A stretch of DNA of 64,000 nucleotides. Origin: Xylanibacter rarus. GTDB taxonomy: Bacteria > Bacteroidota > Bacteroidia > Bacteroidales > Bacteroidaceae. A program made the translations under genes and the position numbers. Location: positions 31,147 to 95,146 of the forward strand of contig NZ_LFQU01000015.1 in the NCBI RefSeq assembly GCF_001275135.1. The letters run 5' to 3'. Below the pieces are notes generated by a model that was given only the letters and a program-made list of their open reading frames with translations, was not told the DNA's origin and made no database searches. Of the stretch, positions 53,889-62,522 are shown piece by piece; the stretch's first letter is position 1, and each line of letters starts with the position of its first letter.

Positions 53889-55763
53889 ATGAACAAGATA
53901 TTCAAACATTCCATGATGCTCCTCTTTTCGGCACTGGCACTCGTGCTGGGCTCATGTACCGAAGAGTTTGAGTACATAGGAGCAACGATTGAAGGAGAGC
54001 AGGTGTATTTCAGCAATGCGCTTTCTTCAACAGTGAACCTTGATCCTAATGCCAGTGAGGTGAAAATACCGGTAAACCGCATCCAGCGTACCGGTGAACT
54101 CACTGTAAACTTCAATGTAACTACATCTGAAAACTGTGCAGTTAGTGTTCCTTCTTCTGTAACATTTGCTGACGGCGACTCTGTAGCATATCTGACTGTT
54201 ACTTACGATCCTCAGACAATACAGATGGGTCACTTTGATGATGTTACTGTAGCTATTGCAGATGCTAACTATACAACTCCTTACGGAAGTTCATCTTATA
54301 CATTCACTATCGGACTGTCTGAGTGGAACTCAATCGGTACAGGACTTTATCGCGATGCAATCTATCCGGGCTTCTATGGCGCAGATCAGCTGACTTACAA
54401 CGTAGAGATTCAGGAGAACATCCTGAAACCGGGTTACTACCGTATCGTAACTCCTTATGGACCTGGCACAACATTCTATAACACTTATGTTGCTACAGGT
54501 ATGATGGCATGGGCTAACAAGGATAACACAAGCCTGGTTATCAACGCAACAGATCCTAACTTCGTTTATGTAACAGGTGACTTCTATCCTGGCACAGACG
54601 ACGGTATGGCTTCTCAGGGATATGGTGTAATGCACTTGTTCAGCATCGTTGACGAGTATATTAAGGAGGGTAACAGCCTTGAGGATATCAAAGCAGCTAA
54701 ACCGGATCTCTTCGGAACTCTGAAAGACGGTATGATCACTCTGCCTCAAGTGTGCATCTATGTAAACTTCGACGATTCATTCACTCCGCTTGGCTATCTT
54801 GACACAACAGGTTGGGCAATTGCTCTGCCGGGCAGCGAATTTACTGACTACTCTTCTTCGTTCACATACAAAGGCCGTTTCACCGACGTTGCAGGCAACA
54901 ACTACGCTGAGGGTACTATCACTCTTGGTGAGGATGTAGCTAACGCAAAATATGTATTGGCTGCTGACGGTGACGATATCAATGCTATTGTTGAAGCTAT
55001 CGCTGACGGTTCTCTCGAGGCAACAGGTATCACTGAAAGCGATGATGTAAGCATCCAGATAGCAGAAGGTGGTAAGTATACAATGGTTATCGTTACATTC
55101 GATGCTGAAGGCAACATGAGAAGCAGTTCTGCTACAACATTCACATTCAGCACTGGTGGCGGTTCAGGTACAGCTAACTGGCAGCCTGTAACTTCTGGTA
55201 CATACGACCAGAACTACTTCCCGAACTTCATCACTGACGAGGGCGGTCAGCCGGTAGGTAACCCGTTTGGTGACGGTACATATTCAACAACTCTCTATGT
55301 TGACGGTAACGACCAGACTCACTACAAACTTGAGCCTTGGCTGACACAGGAAGGTAGCCTTGAATTCACTCTCGACGATAGAGGTATCATCTCATTCGAT
55401 GTCATCGATACAGGCGTAGACTCTCAGACAGGTTATGGTAATGTGCTTGTTGTAAACGCTAACGACATGTTCGCTGATAATCCTAACTATCCGTTCAGCT
55501 TCTATGCTGAGGAAGGTATCTTCGCATTCGGTATGATGTATTATGTTAACATGAACGGCCAGCAAGGCTGGATGGGTGGTGCAACAGAAACATTCACTCC
55601 GTCACAGAGCGGTGCTCCTTCAATGGTTAAGATGCCGGCTGCTAAGAAAGGTGTTAAGAGTTATAAGGCTGTCAAGGGTGTTAAGAAAGTGCTCAATGCT
55701 AAAGTTGACAGAAGCTATGACTCTAAGTTCTTCAGCAACAGAGGACTGACTATCAAGAAATAA
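53889..55763 (+). CDS. SusE/F-like surface lipoprotein, operon 2
   Basis: 624 residues. Lipobox VLGSC followed by TEEFEY. It parallels the protein at 40515: IPVNRIQRTGELTVNFNVTTSENCAVSVPSSVTFADGDS, SEFTDYSSSFTYKGRFTDVAGNNYAEGTITLGEDV, GDDINAIVEAI, ANWQPVTSGTYDQNYFPNFITDEGG, PWLTQEGSLEFTLDDRGIISFDVIDTG. A Lys-rich end (KMPAAKKGVKSYKAVKGVKKVLNAK) precedes the terminus. It is likely the accessory binding lipoprotein of operon 2 and starts 36 bp after susD. A strong terminator follows. Confidence 0.82.
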   Translation: MNKIFKHSMMLLFSALALVLGSCTEEFEYIGATIEGEQVYFSNALSSTVNLDPNASEVKIPVNRIQRTGELTVNFNVTTSENCAVSVPSSVTFADGDSVAYLTVTYDPQTIQMGHFDDVTVAIADANYTTPYGSSSYTFTIGLSEWNSIGTGLYRDAIYPGFYGADQLTYNVEIQENILKPGYYRIVTPYGPGTTFYNTYVATGMMAWANKDNTSLVINATDPNFVYVTGDFYPGTDDGMASQGYGVMHLFSIVDEYIKEGNSLEDIKAAKPDLFGTLKDGMITLPQVCIYVNFDDSFTPLGYLDTTGWAIALPGSEFTDYSSSFTYKGRFTDVAGNNYAEGTITLGEDVANAKYVLAADGDDINAIVEAIADGSLEATGITESDDVSIQIAEGGKYTMVIVTFDAEGNMRSSSATTFTFSTGGGSGTANWQPVTSGTYDQNYFPNFITDEGGQPVGNPFGDGTYSTTLYVDGNDQTHYKLEPWLTQEGSLEFTLDDRGIISFDVIDTGVDSQTGYGNVLVVNANDMFADNPNYPFSFYAEEGIFAFGMMYYVNMNGQQGWMGGATETFTPSQSGAPSMVKMPAAKKGVKSYKAVKGVKKVLNAKVDRSYDSKFFSNRGLTIKK

Positions 55764-55830
55764 TGTGATGAATGCTGTGAGTCAAGTTCTTCACTGTAAG
55801 ACTTGACAATACTACAGACATCATTAAATA

Positions 55831-55880
55831 ACAAGAAAGGCCCTGCCTGACCAATGTGTCGAGGCAGGGCCTCTTGTTTT
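55831..55880 (+). terminator. Terminator of SusC/D operon 2
   Basis: AGGCCCTGCCT (55838-55848) pairs with AGGCAGGGCCT (55862-55872). The stem is extended by ACAAG/CTTGT with a 2-nt bulge, followed by TTTTTT. It lies about 70 bp after the last stop codon. Confidence 0.85.
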
Positions 55881-56332
55881 TTGATATAATTATAATAATA
55901 CAAGTATTGTCATTCGGGATAAAACATTCTCAGATGAGTGAGATATATAGTGCTATAAATGTTAAGAATTTGTCTGTTTTTAGTATTTGTATCTCATCAG
56001 ATATGTGCTTTTTCGCCTCTTGATTCGCCCTTTCAGATGGGACAGACGACAGTCTCTCCTCATAAAAACTTATTTATGAGAAGGAAAAAATATTTTTGCT
56101 GACGCATGTTAAATATAAAAATTTACTATTATATTTAATTTAACACATATTAGATTTGGCTTAATGTTAGCGGCCGTGATAATCAGTCTATCAAGGCAAA
56201 TTATGAAATCAATAAATTTAGGGGTTTAATAATATTCTAGTAATCCTTTGGGATTCAGACTGTACGCTTGACATACTAATCAGTTCTGTACGTTGAGTCT
56301 GTAGGCATCGGTCTTTGCTGATGCGTCAAGAA
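55881..56332. other. Intergenic region between operon 2 and the recombinase gene
   Basis: AT-rich, no gene seen. Near its right end are two similar words, CTGTACGCTTGA (about 56259-56270) and CTGTACGTTGAGTCTG (about 56286-56301), close to the recombinase 3' end. They are too short to call an attachment site. Confidence 0.4.
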
Positions 56333-57256
56333 TTATCTTACAGACTTTAGCATCTTGTCAATGCATTTGCGCTTTTGGCCCATGTCCGGGTGGACATACA
56401 GATTAAGCGTCGTGCTTACGCTTGAGTGTCCGAGAATTGAACTTACAGTCTTGTAGTCGCAGTTGCTCTCTATACATCGTGTTGCAAAGGTATGTCTCAG
56501 ACCGTGGAACTTCATTGCGGGCAAGTTCAGCTTGCTCATGAAGCGTTTATAGTAGTGACGGTAAATTCGTGGCTCAAGCGGCTTTTCGGTGTTAGTTAAT
56601 ACGAAGTATGTGCTGTTGATAAGACCAATAATCGGCTTCAGCAGCCGTAGTAAATCGCCGCTTATGGGTATGTCGCGTATTGAACTGGCTGACTTTGGCG
56701 TGCTTATAATGAGCTTTGTGTATTTATGTCCGTCTTCTATGACATAAACCCGCTCAATGGTGCGGCGTATACAGATGGTCTGAGTCTTTACGGATATGTC
56801 GCTCCATTTAAGAGCGCAGATTTCTCCGATGCGCAGTCCGGTGCAAAGACAGATATACAGACCAAGGTTCTTGAACGAGAAATGTGATTTCAGAAATGTC
56901 ATAAGCTTTCGCTGTTCGTTAATAGTAAGAACCTGAAACTCGTGTCTCTCTGCTGTTGTCGGGAACTTGATGTCCCATTCGCAATGTTCGAGCCATCCTT
57001 GCCGTGTCCCATAGGCCACAATCATCTTCAGCACGAGCAGTATGTCTCTCACTGTGCGCTGGCTTAAGCCTGCCTTCAGTTTGTCAAGAACAAATTGCTG
57101 AACGTTGCTCTCTTTTACCGAGTGCATGTCGCCAAGCACCGGCAAAATGTGCTTCTCTGCATTGGTTACATAAGTGGCAAACGTCGATTCCTTGACGAGA
57201 CTTACTTTCATCTCACGCCATGCGAGATAGACTTCTTTGATAGTTTTTCTTTCCAT
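56333..57256 (-). CDS. Tyrosine recombinase (integrase family)
   Basis: 307 residues. A SAM-like core-binding domain (about 5-90) is followed by the catalytic domain. All catalytic positions can be read: Arg142 (CTGLRIGE), Lys188 (TPKSASS), His251 and Arg254 (HGLRHTF), His277 (LGHSS) and Tyr287 (LNLYVHP). It therefore looks active. The length and simple two-domain form suit XerC/D-like or Bacteroides invertase-type (Tsr-like) recombinases more than large conjugative-element integrases. It lies alone on the minus strand, 570 bp beyond the SusC/D-operon-2 end, with no phage or conjugation genes around it. This makes local DNA inversion a reasonable role. Confidence 0.93.
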   Translation of the reverse strand: MERKTIKEVYLAWREMKVSLVKESTFATYVTNAEKHILPVLGDMHSVKESNVQQFVLDKLKAGLSQRTVRDILLVLKMIVAYGTRQGWLEHCEWDIKFPTTAERHEFQVLTINEQRKLMTFLKSHFSFKNLGLYICLCTGLRIGEICALKWSDISVKTQTICIRRTIERVYVIEDGHKYTKLIISTPKSASSIRDIPISGDLLRLLKPIIGLINSTYFVLTNTEKPLEPRIYRHYYKRFMSKLNLPAMKFHGLRHTFATRCIESNCDYKTVSSILGHSSVSTTLNLYVHPDMGQKRKCIDKMLKSVR

Positions 57257-57557
57257 AATTTATACATTTTAATTGTTTGTCGCTATAAAAGTAATAAATT
57301 ATGATATTTAGATGGCAGAAATAGCAAAAAAGGATGAATTTCAAATAATGCATTATATACCTACTTCATCTTATGTGCATCACGCTGATGTGTTCCGCCG
57401 TCCCTCAGCTTTCATCCGTCATGAAGTATGGCTACTGAAAGCTGACGTATGCAAGAAACTTAATGATTTTAAAGTTGCTGTCTGAAACAGTTGGTGATAA
57501 ACAGCGGACGGGGCAGGGCGCCTATATGTAAATTGACTCGCATTGATGCAGCCCGGC
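57257..57557. other. Spacer between recombinase and WYL regulator genes
   Basis: No gene, hairpin terminator or repeat recognised. A TACTTTTA box on the minus strand near 57283-57290 could be a weak -7 for the recombinase. Confidence 0.35.
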
Positions 57558-58475
57558 TTATTGCTCCTTATGGGTGTATGACGAAGCCATGGCTGCCACT
57601 TTCTGCTGCAGGTATGCTATGAAACCTTCATCGCCAAGCACCTCAATGTCGTCGAACAGGCCAAGCACAAAGCGTCCTATGCCTGCATAGCTGCACACCG
57701 GCAGATCAAGCCTGTGGCGTCCGTCGCCGCACGTGGTCATGTTGGCCTCTGCCGCGGGATATTCTTCGCGGAACACGTTGTAAGACAACTGGCCCAGCAG
57801 CATGCTTACGGGCATCATCTTTTCACCGCTGAACATAAATACGTCGGTGTACATCTGCTGATGGCGGTCTTTGTATGCCCACTCCGTATCGAGCAGCTCT
57901 ACCTCCTGCATGCGGCTCACCTTGAAGGTCTTGTTAAGCTTCGACGACGGCTCATAGCAGCGCACCTCGTTATTGTTGTTCATCAGCAGGAACGGCTCAA
58001 CGAGCCTGTCCTTTGTGGTGCGGCTGTGAGGCGATGCATAGCCATGTATCACCACCTGACGCTGCAGCTTTATGGCATCATACAATACGCCGATGTTGTA
58101 CACCTTCTGCTCTCGCAGCTCGTCGTTGTTTATGATGTCGAAGTCGTAGAAGCGTTCAAGTTTCTTCCTGAGGTTGTCCGCCAGCACATCGCCTTGTCCG
58201 GCCTTGTCCAGCAGGCGCCTTATCATCACCGCCTCCTCTTCCGTTATGGATATCCGCTCTATAAGGCGGTTGAAGAAAGGCGAATTGCGGTCGATACTGT
58301 AGCAGTTACCGTGCTTGTATACCTTAAATCCGCTGTCGCGGAAAAACTCAAGATAGTAATACAGGTTGCGGCGCGATATGCCGAGCTTCTCGCACAGCCG
58401 CTCAATGGTGTATGTGCGGTTTTCGGTGAGCAGCTGCAGCAGATACAGTTCGCGTTCGAGTTTGTCGTGTCGCAT
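57558..58475 (-). CDS. WYL-domain transcriptional regulator (YafY-like)
   Basis: 305 residues. An N-terminal HTH_11-type helix-turn-helix (LLQLLTENRTYTIERLCEKLGISRRNLYYYLEFFRDSGFKVYK) precedes a WYL-type domain (about 130-210, VVIHGYASPHSRTTKDRLVEPFLLMNNNNEVRCYEPSSKLNKTFKVSRM). The WYL motif itself is altered here to RCYEPSS. A WCX-like C-terminal part follows (DVFMFSGEKMMPVSMLLGQLSYNVFREEYP). WYL proteins sense nucleotides or nucleic acids, often in defence or stress regulons. No defence gene is adjacent, so the target is unknown. Confidence 0.8.
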   Translation of the reverse strand: MRHDKLERELYLLQLLTENRTYTIERLCEKLGISRRNLYYYLEFFRDSGFKVYKHGNCYSIDRNSPFFNRLIERISITEEEAVMIRRLLDKAGQGDVLADNLRKKLERFYDFDIINNDELREQKVYNIGVLYDAIKLQRQVVIHGYASPHSRTTKDRLVEPFLLMNNNNEVRCYEPSSKLNKTFKVSRMQEVELLDTEWAYKDRHQQMYTDVFMFSGEKMMPVSMLLGQLSYNVFREEYPAAEANMTTCGDGRHRLDLPVCSYAGIGRFVLGLFDDIEVLGDEGFIAYLQQKVAAMASSYTHKEQ

Positions 58476-58655
58476 AAATTCTTTATTAACGTGATAATTT
58501 GCGGCATAAACGTTGTTGCCTGCCGGTGCGTGTCTTTGCCCTTACATACGTCATAAGCCGTCAGAACGTGCATAAATGGCTTTTGCCGCTTTCCTTTTGT
58601 GCCATTGTCTGCTTTGTCCTGCGCTTCAGATGCTGATATCTACTCAGACGTTTGG

Positions 58656-59231
58656 TTAAAGCAGCCTGAACGTCTTGCGGTGATATGGCGTAATGCCGTG
58701 CTCGGCAATGGCCTGGCGGTGCTTCTTTGTGGGATAACCCTTGTTTGATATCCAGTCATACTGCGGATATTCCTCTGCCAGGCGGTCCATGTAGTCGTCA
58801 CGGTAAGTCTTTGCCAGGATGCTTGCCGCCGCTATCGACATAAACTTGCCGTCGCCCTTTACCACCGTGGTGTAGGGTATGAAGTTGTAAGGTTTAAAGC
58901 GGTTGCCGTCTACGATGATGGCCTCCGGGCGCACCTTCAGTCCGTCAAGCGCCCTGTGCATGGCCAGGATGCTGGCATTAAGTATGTTAATCTTGTCTAT
59001 CTCCTCATGTGTAACCACGCCCACGGCCCATGCCACGGCGTCGCGCTCTATTATCTTGCGCAGCTCGTAGCGCCTGTGCGGCGTAAGCTGTTTCGAGTCG
59101 TTCAGGTCGTCGTTCCTGTAGTCTTCGGGCAGAATAACGGCCGCCGCATACACGCTTCCGGCCAGGCATCCGCGCCCGGCCTCGTCGCATCCGGCCTCAA
59201 TCAATCCTTTGTTCAGCGAACTTTTAAGCAT
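58656..59231 (-). CDS. rnhB: Ribonuclease HII
   Basis: 191 residues from ATG at 59231. The open frame extends to 59330, but Bacteroidetes RNase HII typically begins M-L-x-x-x-L-N-K-x-L-I-E-A-G-x-D-E, as here. Cytoplasmic endonuclease that removes single ribonucleotides and RNA from RNA-DNA hybrids. The active-site acids are visible in order: Asp-Glu in GCDEAGRG, Asp in IIVDGNRFKP and Asp in AKTYRDDYMD. Other marks are NDSKQLTPHRRYELR, ILNASILAMHRALD and KGDGKFMSIAAASILAK. Complete. Confidence 0.95.
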   Translation of the reverse strand: MLKSSLNKGLIEAGCDEAGRGCLAGSVYAAAVILPEDYRNDDLNDSKQLTPHRRYELRKIIERDAVAWAVGVVTHEEIDKINILNASILAMHRALDGLKVRPEAIIVDGNRFKPYNFIPYTTVVKGDGKFMSIAAASILAKTYRDDYMDRLAEEYPQYDWISNKGYPTKKHRQAIAEHGITPYHRKTFRLL

Positions 59232-59485
59232 ATTTATTTTCAGTTTATTGTTATAAGCCATGTCACGCAGCCATGTGCCCCGGCCGCCATCTTGCAGTTG
59301 GCAGACAGCCATGTGCCGTTCATTAGGCACAGATTTTACGCTTATTTAACAGATAACGGCCCGAGTTTGAACTTATTGTGCACAAACAAGCATTTATTTT
59401 GCACACGGAAAGCCACACCAAAGCGTGGCACATATATAAAAAACAATATTTACAACGAAACAAAAAACATTTAAAACATACGATT

Positions 59486-59773
59486 ATGGAAAAGCAGATA
59501 ACACTGGAACAAGCCGGCACTGCATGCGGCAAGATTAATTCAATGATAAAAAAGACAACCAGTATGCTTAACGCTCCGCTCCGTCTTCTTGGCAGATATT
59601 ATTCATATGTGATAGAGCGCGACCTGGACATGCGCCAGACAAAGGCCATAACCGAAGCCCAGATAGCATTCTTTGCCACCATACTTCCGGTTGAGATGCC
59701 CATACTGCTGCATCTGGCAGCCTGCATATGGTTTATCATGTCGCTGAAGAAATGCCGCTCTTTGCTGAAGTGA
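59486..59773 (+). CDS. Small protein with one membrane helix, function unknown
   Basis: 95 residues from ATG 59486 (the open frame extends upstream through unlikely sequence). An amphipathic, Lys-rich N-terminal half (MEKQITLEQAGTACGKINSMIKKTTSMLNAPLRLLGRYYSYVIER) is followed by a hydrophobic segment (AFFATILPVEMPILLHLAACIWFIMSL) ending in a basic tail (KKCRSLLK). No family recognised. Codon use and a plausible start support a real gene, but conservation should decide. Confidence 0.55.
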   Translation: MEKQITLEQAGTACGKINSMIKKTTSMLNAPLRLLGRYYSYVIERDLDMRQTKAITEAQIAFFATILPVEMPILLHLAACIWFIMSLKKCRSLLK

Positions 59774-59916
59774 TGCAGCCTGAATGTATGCCGGTGACAG
59801 CATCATGAAAGGGGTTGCATAGCTGAATTAAAGCCGTTCTGTAGCTTGCCAGCGTTGTAGCTGCGTGTGGATGTCTTGTTGCCGACAGACAAACCACTGG
59901 TTTAGACATAAAAACT

Positions 59917-59951
59917 CGGCCACTTTTGATGCAAAAGTGGCCGAGTTACGA
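59917..59951. repeat. CACTTTT...AAAAGTG hairpin related to the 227-bp repeat
   Basis: ACTCGGCCACTTTT pairs with AAAAGTGGCCGAGT around GATGC. The stem core GGCCACTTTT/AAAAGTGGCC and the loop (GATGC, versus GCATC in the 227-bp repeats) show this is the same hairpin in inverted orientation. The remainder of the 227-bp repeat is missing. Confidence 0.65.
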
Positions 59952-60242
59952 CCCGAAAACAATAGGTTAATGATTTGAAACCAATACGTTATATTTTGCT
60001 TTCGGTTTATACTTTAATCGCTGTTCAGGTGATTGCTTATTAATTAAAAAGACGTGTATCCCTTTCGATTTTTCGGCCGCTTGAAGCTATGCTTCTTTTG
60101 CGGTGCATATGCCGTGTGAGAAATTCATGCAATAAACTTGTTTCTGCCTGCGTCATAGATGTTCAATGATGCTTTCATGCAGCATTGCCCACTGGCTGTA
60201 TTATGGCTTGCGTTATCGGCATTGTAAAATAGTGAAAAAGAA

Positions 60243-60298
60243 ATGCCGCCCTGCGCTGTCGAACCGGCATCGGTCCAGCCTGTTGCGCATGGCGGCAT
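60243..60298. other. 14-bp stem-loop in intergenic DNA
   Basis: ATGCCGCCCTGCGC (60243-60256) pairs with GCGCATGGCGGCAT (60285-60298) with one mismatch and a 28-nt loop. GC-rich relative to its surroundings. No T run, so it is not an intrinsic terminator. Confidence 0.4.
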
Positions 60299-60557
60299 AT
60301 ATGTTTGATGTGTGTGGTTCGTAGTGTTAAGTTGGCGTCCGCGATAATCGCATCTGCAAAGTGTGCCATTTACCTTGTTGTTTAACATGCTCATGCACCA
60401 TACTGGCGACATTCCTCTGTAGATGCATCTGGCACGCCAACTATTACATCAGGATAGTTGTATGATGTCCGACATAGAGATGCTGCCTGCTGCGGGATTA
60501 TATCCGCTGTGGCGAGATTGCTTGTCCTCGTTGATTTTGTTATTCGTCATAACATAA

Positions 60558-62402
60558 TCAGTCGGCCATAAGCTTCATCACCTTCTGTCCGTTGCCGCAT
60601 ATGATTGTGGCAATGTAATATCCGCGGTCGAGGAAACCGAGGTCGGCAGTGTCGTCTGCTGTGGCGGAGTAGACCTGACGGCCCGACATGTCACATACGG
60701 TGAGGCGGCTGAATCCGTCTTTTACCATGAGTGTGCTGCCGTCCCATGATACGTGCATGGGCTTAGCAATGGCGTTTTCTATTCCTGCAACGCCCTCATA
60801 AGGCACCTTTGCCTCTTCTGCGTTGAGCACGCGGCAGTTGTTCTTGTCTTCAGCATCATAGTTGGCCACAAACGCCACCACACTTAATCTGGCCGCATCC
60901 CATCCGGTCTGCACCGGAACAGTATAGTCGGCTGTATAGCCTTTTATGTCAATAGGCTCTCCCCATGTCGGCGTTACGCTCTGTCTTGCCATGTGGCGAT
61001 GGTAATATCCGCCGGATGCACCGCTCTGGTTGGTAGAGTAGACGCTGTCTTCAGAAACAAAGACAAACAGGCGTGGCGATTCTACGTCAGTGTCTATAAG
61101 CTGCTCACCCTCAACATGGATGAGTATGTTGCCGCTTTCGTCCGTTTTCACCGTAGGTTCAACCGATACGAATGCCGGTGCGCAGCTCTGTTCGGCATAG
61201 AGAGTCTTTAGCTTTGATGCACCAACGCTCACCACAGGCACTCCGTCTGAATAAATGTCGGGATAGTTGTCCGACATCTCCGTGCGGTCGAGCATCACTG
61301 CCGGAGCGTAGAGTCTGCCTTCCTTGTAGAACCACTCATACTCCTTGCTTGCTGCTATGGTGTAGTTGTCCTCGTAGAAACCGGCATGATGGCCCAGTTC
61401 TATGATTCTTTCGCATGTGTCGGCAACGGCAGAAATCTGCTTGTGAACGGTAGGGCAGTTGGTGCAGCGTTCCGTAGAGAACACCTCGAGCAGCACCTTT
61501 CGCTGCGGCATTACGGAGCGGCAGAGCACCTGTTTCGTGCGCGATGTGTTGTCAGACGGGTCGAAGTCGGCCTCGCCGTTTACAGCCGATATTTCCACGC
61601 TTACCTGTGGCTCGCCTTCAGACAGGATGCGCAGTCCGTTCATCTCGAAGGTGCCTGTGCCGCGCGGCTTCACTTCCGTCACGCTTACCGTCTCTGTGGC
61701 CAGGCTGTCGCCAACGTGATAGGTGAACGTGAGGCTCTCAACCGGCACGGAACCAAGATTGATAAAGTCGCCCGAGAAGGCCAGCGGTTCGCCCAGCCGG
61801 GCGTATCCCGGCATGACAATGTTGCCTAGACTGACGTTGCAGCGCGGCAGATTGTCGCTCTCTACTGTGGCATAAAACGCAGCGCTGAATCCCTCGACGC
61901 TCGACTTCCATTCAGAGCCGTCGGTGCAGATATACTCTTCGCCGTCCACAAGGCTCAGGGCATACGGAATGTTCAGTATGCCTTCTACGAGATAAGACAT
62001 ATAAAACGCCTTGCCGTCTATCCTGAACGGCTTGTCAAGACGCACCTCATTCCATCCGTATTTTTCAAGGGTGGCTGTCTGTTCATAAAGTGCCTCGCCT
62101 CCGTCAAGGCTGCTCCTGATGGCGAAGTGTACGGTAGAAGGCTCCATGATGCTTGACCAAATGTGGAACGATACGATGTCCGTGCCGCTATATGCCTGCA
62201 TAAGCGTTTCGGGAAAGAATACCGCCGAGCCGCCAGCCGGAGATTCTTTGGCGGCGGGGTAGAAAGACACGGCATTGCCCTCGCAGTAGCCCAGCTTCAT
62301 GCTGTTGGCATATATCGTTTGTGTAGCAGCCAGCATCAGTGCCAGCGTTAAGATAATCTTGCTGACGTGGCGCGTTGCTGACGATAAAATATAATTATGC
62401 AT
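60558..62402 (-). CDS. Omp28-like secreted protein with CxxC motif and T9SS-type tail
   Basis: 614 residues. A hydrophobic signal segment lies near the N-terminus (ILTLALMLAATQTIYANS; an internal start at about residue 14 is unlikely for lack of Met). A beta-sandwich region (about 40-180) and an Ig/CARDB-like middle (RCNVSLGNIVMPGYARLGEPLAFSGDFINLG) lead to a thioredoxin-like Omp28 region beginning KVLLEVFSTERCTNCPTVHK. That region has Cys313-xx-Cys316 and HHAGFYEDNYTIAASKEYEWFY. The end (LTVCDMSGRQVYSAT...LDRGYYIATIICGNGQ) is a T9SS-type sorting tail. Omp28-type proteins are surface proteins of unclear, possibly redox, role. The minus-strand gene follows the HAF-like gene and is separated from it by a terminator. 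Confidence 0.8.
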   Translation of the reverse strand: MHNYILSSATRHVSKIILTLALMLAATQTIYANSMKLGYCEGNAVSFYPAAKESPAGGSAVFFPETLMQAYSGTDIVSFHIWSSIMEPSTVHFAIRSSLDGGEALYEQTATLEKYGWNEVRLDKPFRIDGKAFYMSYLVEGILNIPYALSLVDGEEYICTDGSEWKSSVEGFSAAFYATVESDNLPRCNVSLGNIVMPGYARLGEPLAFSGDFINLGSVPVESLTFTYHVGDSLATETVSVTEVKPRGTGTFEMNGLRILSEGEPQVSVEISAVNGEADFDPSDNTSRTKQVLCRSVMPQRKVLLEVFSTERCTNCPTVHKQISAVADTCERIIELGHHAGFYEDNYTIAASKEYEWFYKEGRLYAPAVMLDRTEMSDNYPDIYSDGVPVVSVGASKLKTLYAEQSCAPAFVSVEPTVKTDESGNILIHVEGEQLIDTDVESPRLFVFVSEDSVYSTNQSGASGGYYHRHMARQSVTPTWGEPIDIKGYTADYTVPVQTGWDAARLSVVAFVANYDAEDKNNCRVLNAEEAKVPYEGVAGIENAIAKPMHVSWDGSTLMVKDGFSRLTVCDMSGRQVYSATADDTADLGFLDRGYYIATIICGNGQKVMKLMAD

Positions 62403-62440
62403 AAATGTTCATTGTGAATTAACTTGCAGACAAAACTGAA

Positions 62441-62470
62441 AATGTGACAGGACGCACTGCCTGTCACATT
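62441..62470 (-). terminator. Terminator of the 441-residue HAF-like gene
   Basis: AATGTGACAGG (62441-62451) and CCTGTCACATT (62460-62470) form a perfect 11-bp stem with an 8-nt loop. On the minus strand it is followed by TTCAGTTTTG. It is 52 bp after the stop codon at 62523. Confidence 0.65.
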
Positions 62471-62522
62471 ATGTAAAAATGATTTTCAGCCGACATTATA
62501 TCAGCCTGATGTTAGTGCTGTT

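Larger units (their letters stand above)
59774..60557. other. Long intergenic region with two stem-loops
   Basis: It contains a hairpin of the 227-bp-repeat type (59917-59951) and a 14-bp stem-loop (60243-60298), listed separately. Short open frames here have no family resemblance. No gene seen. Confidence 0.5.

Noticed and set aside
56259-56301. Short direct words CTGTACGCTTGA / CTGTACGTTGAG as possible att sites of the recombinase
   Set aside because: Too short and imperfect, with no second copy at the far side of a plausible element. Recorded only as sequence.
60125-60412. 95-codon minus-strand frame (and a 64-codon alternative)
   Set aside because: Cys/Asn/His-rich sequence spanning a stem-loop, with no family resemblance or promoter.
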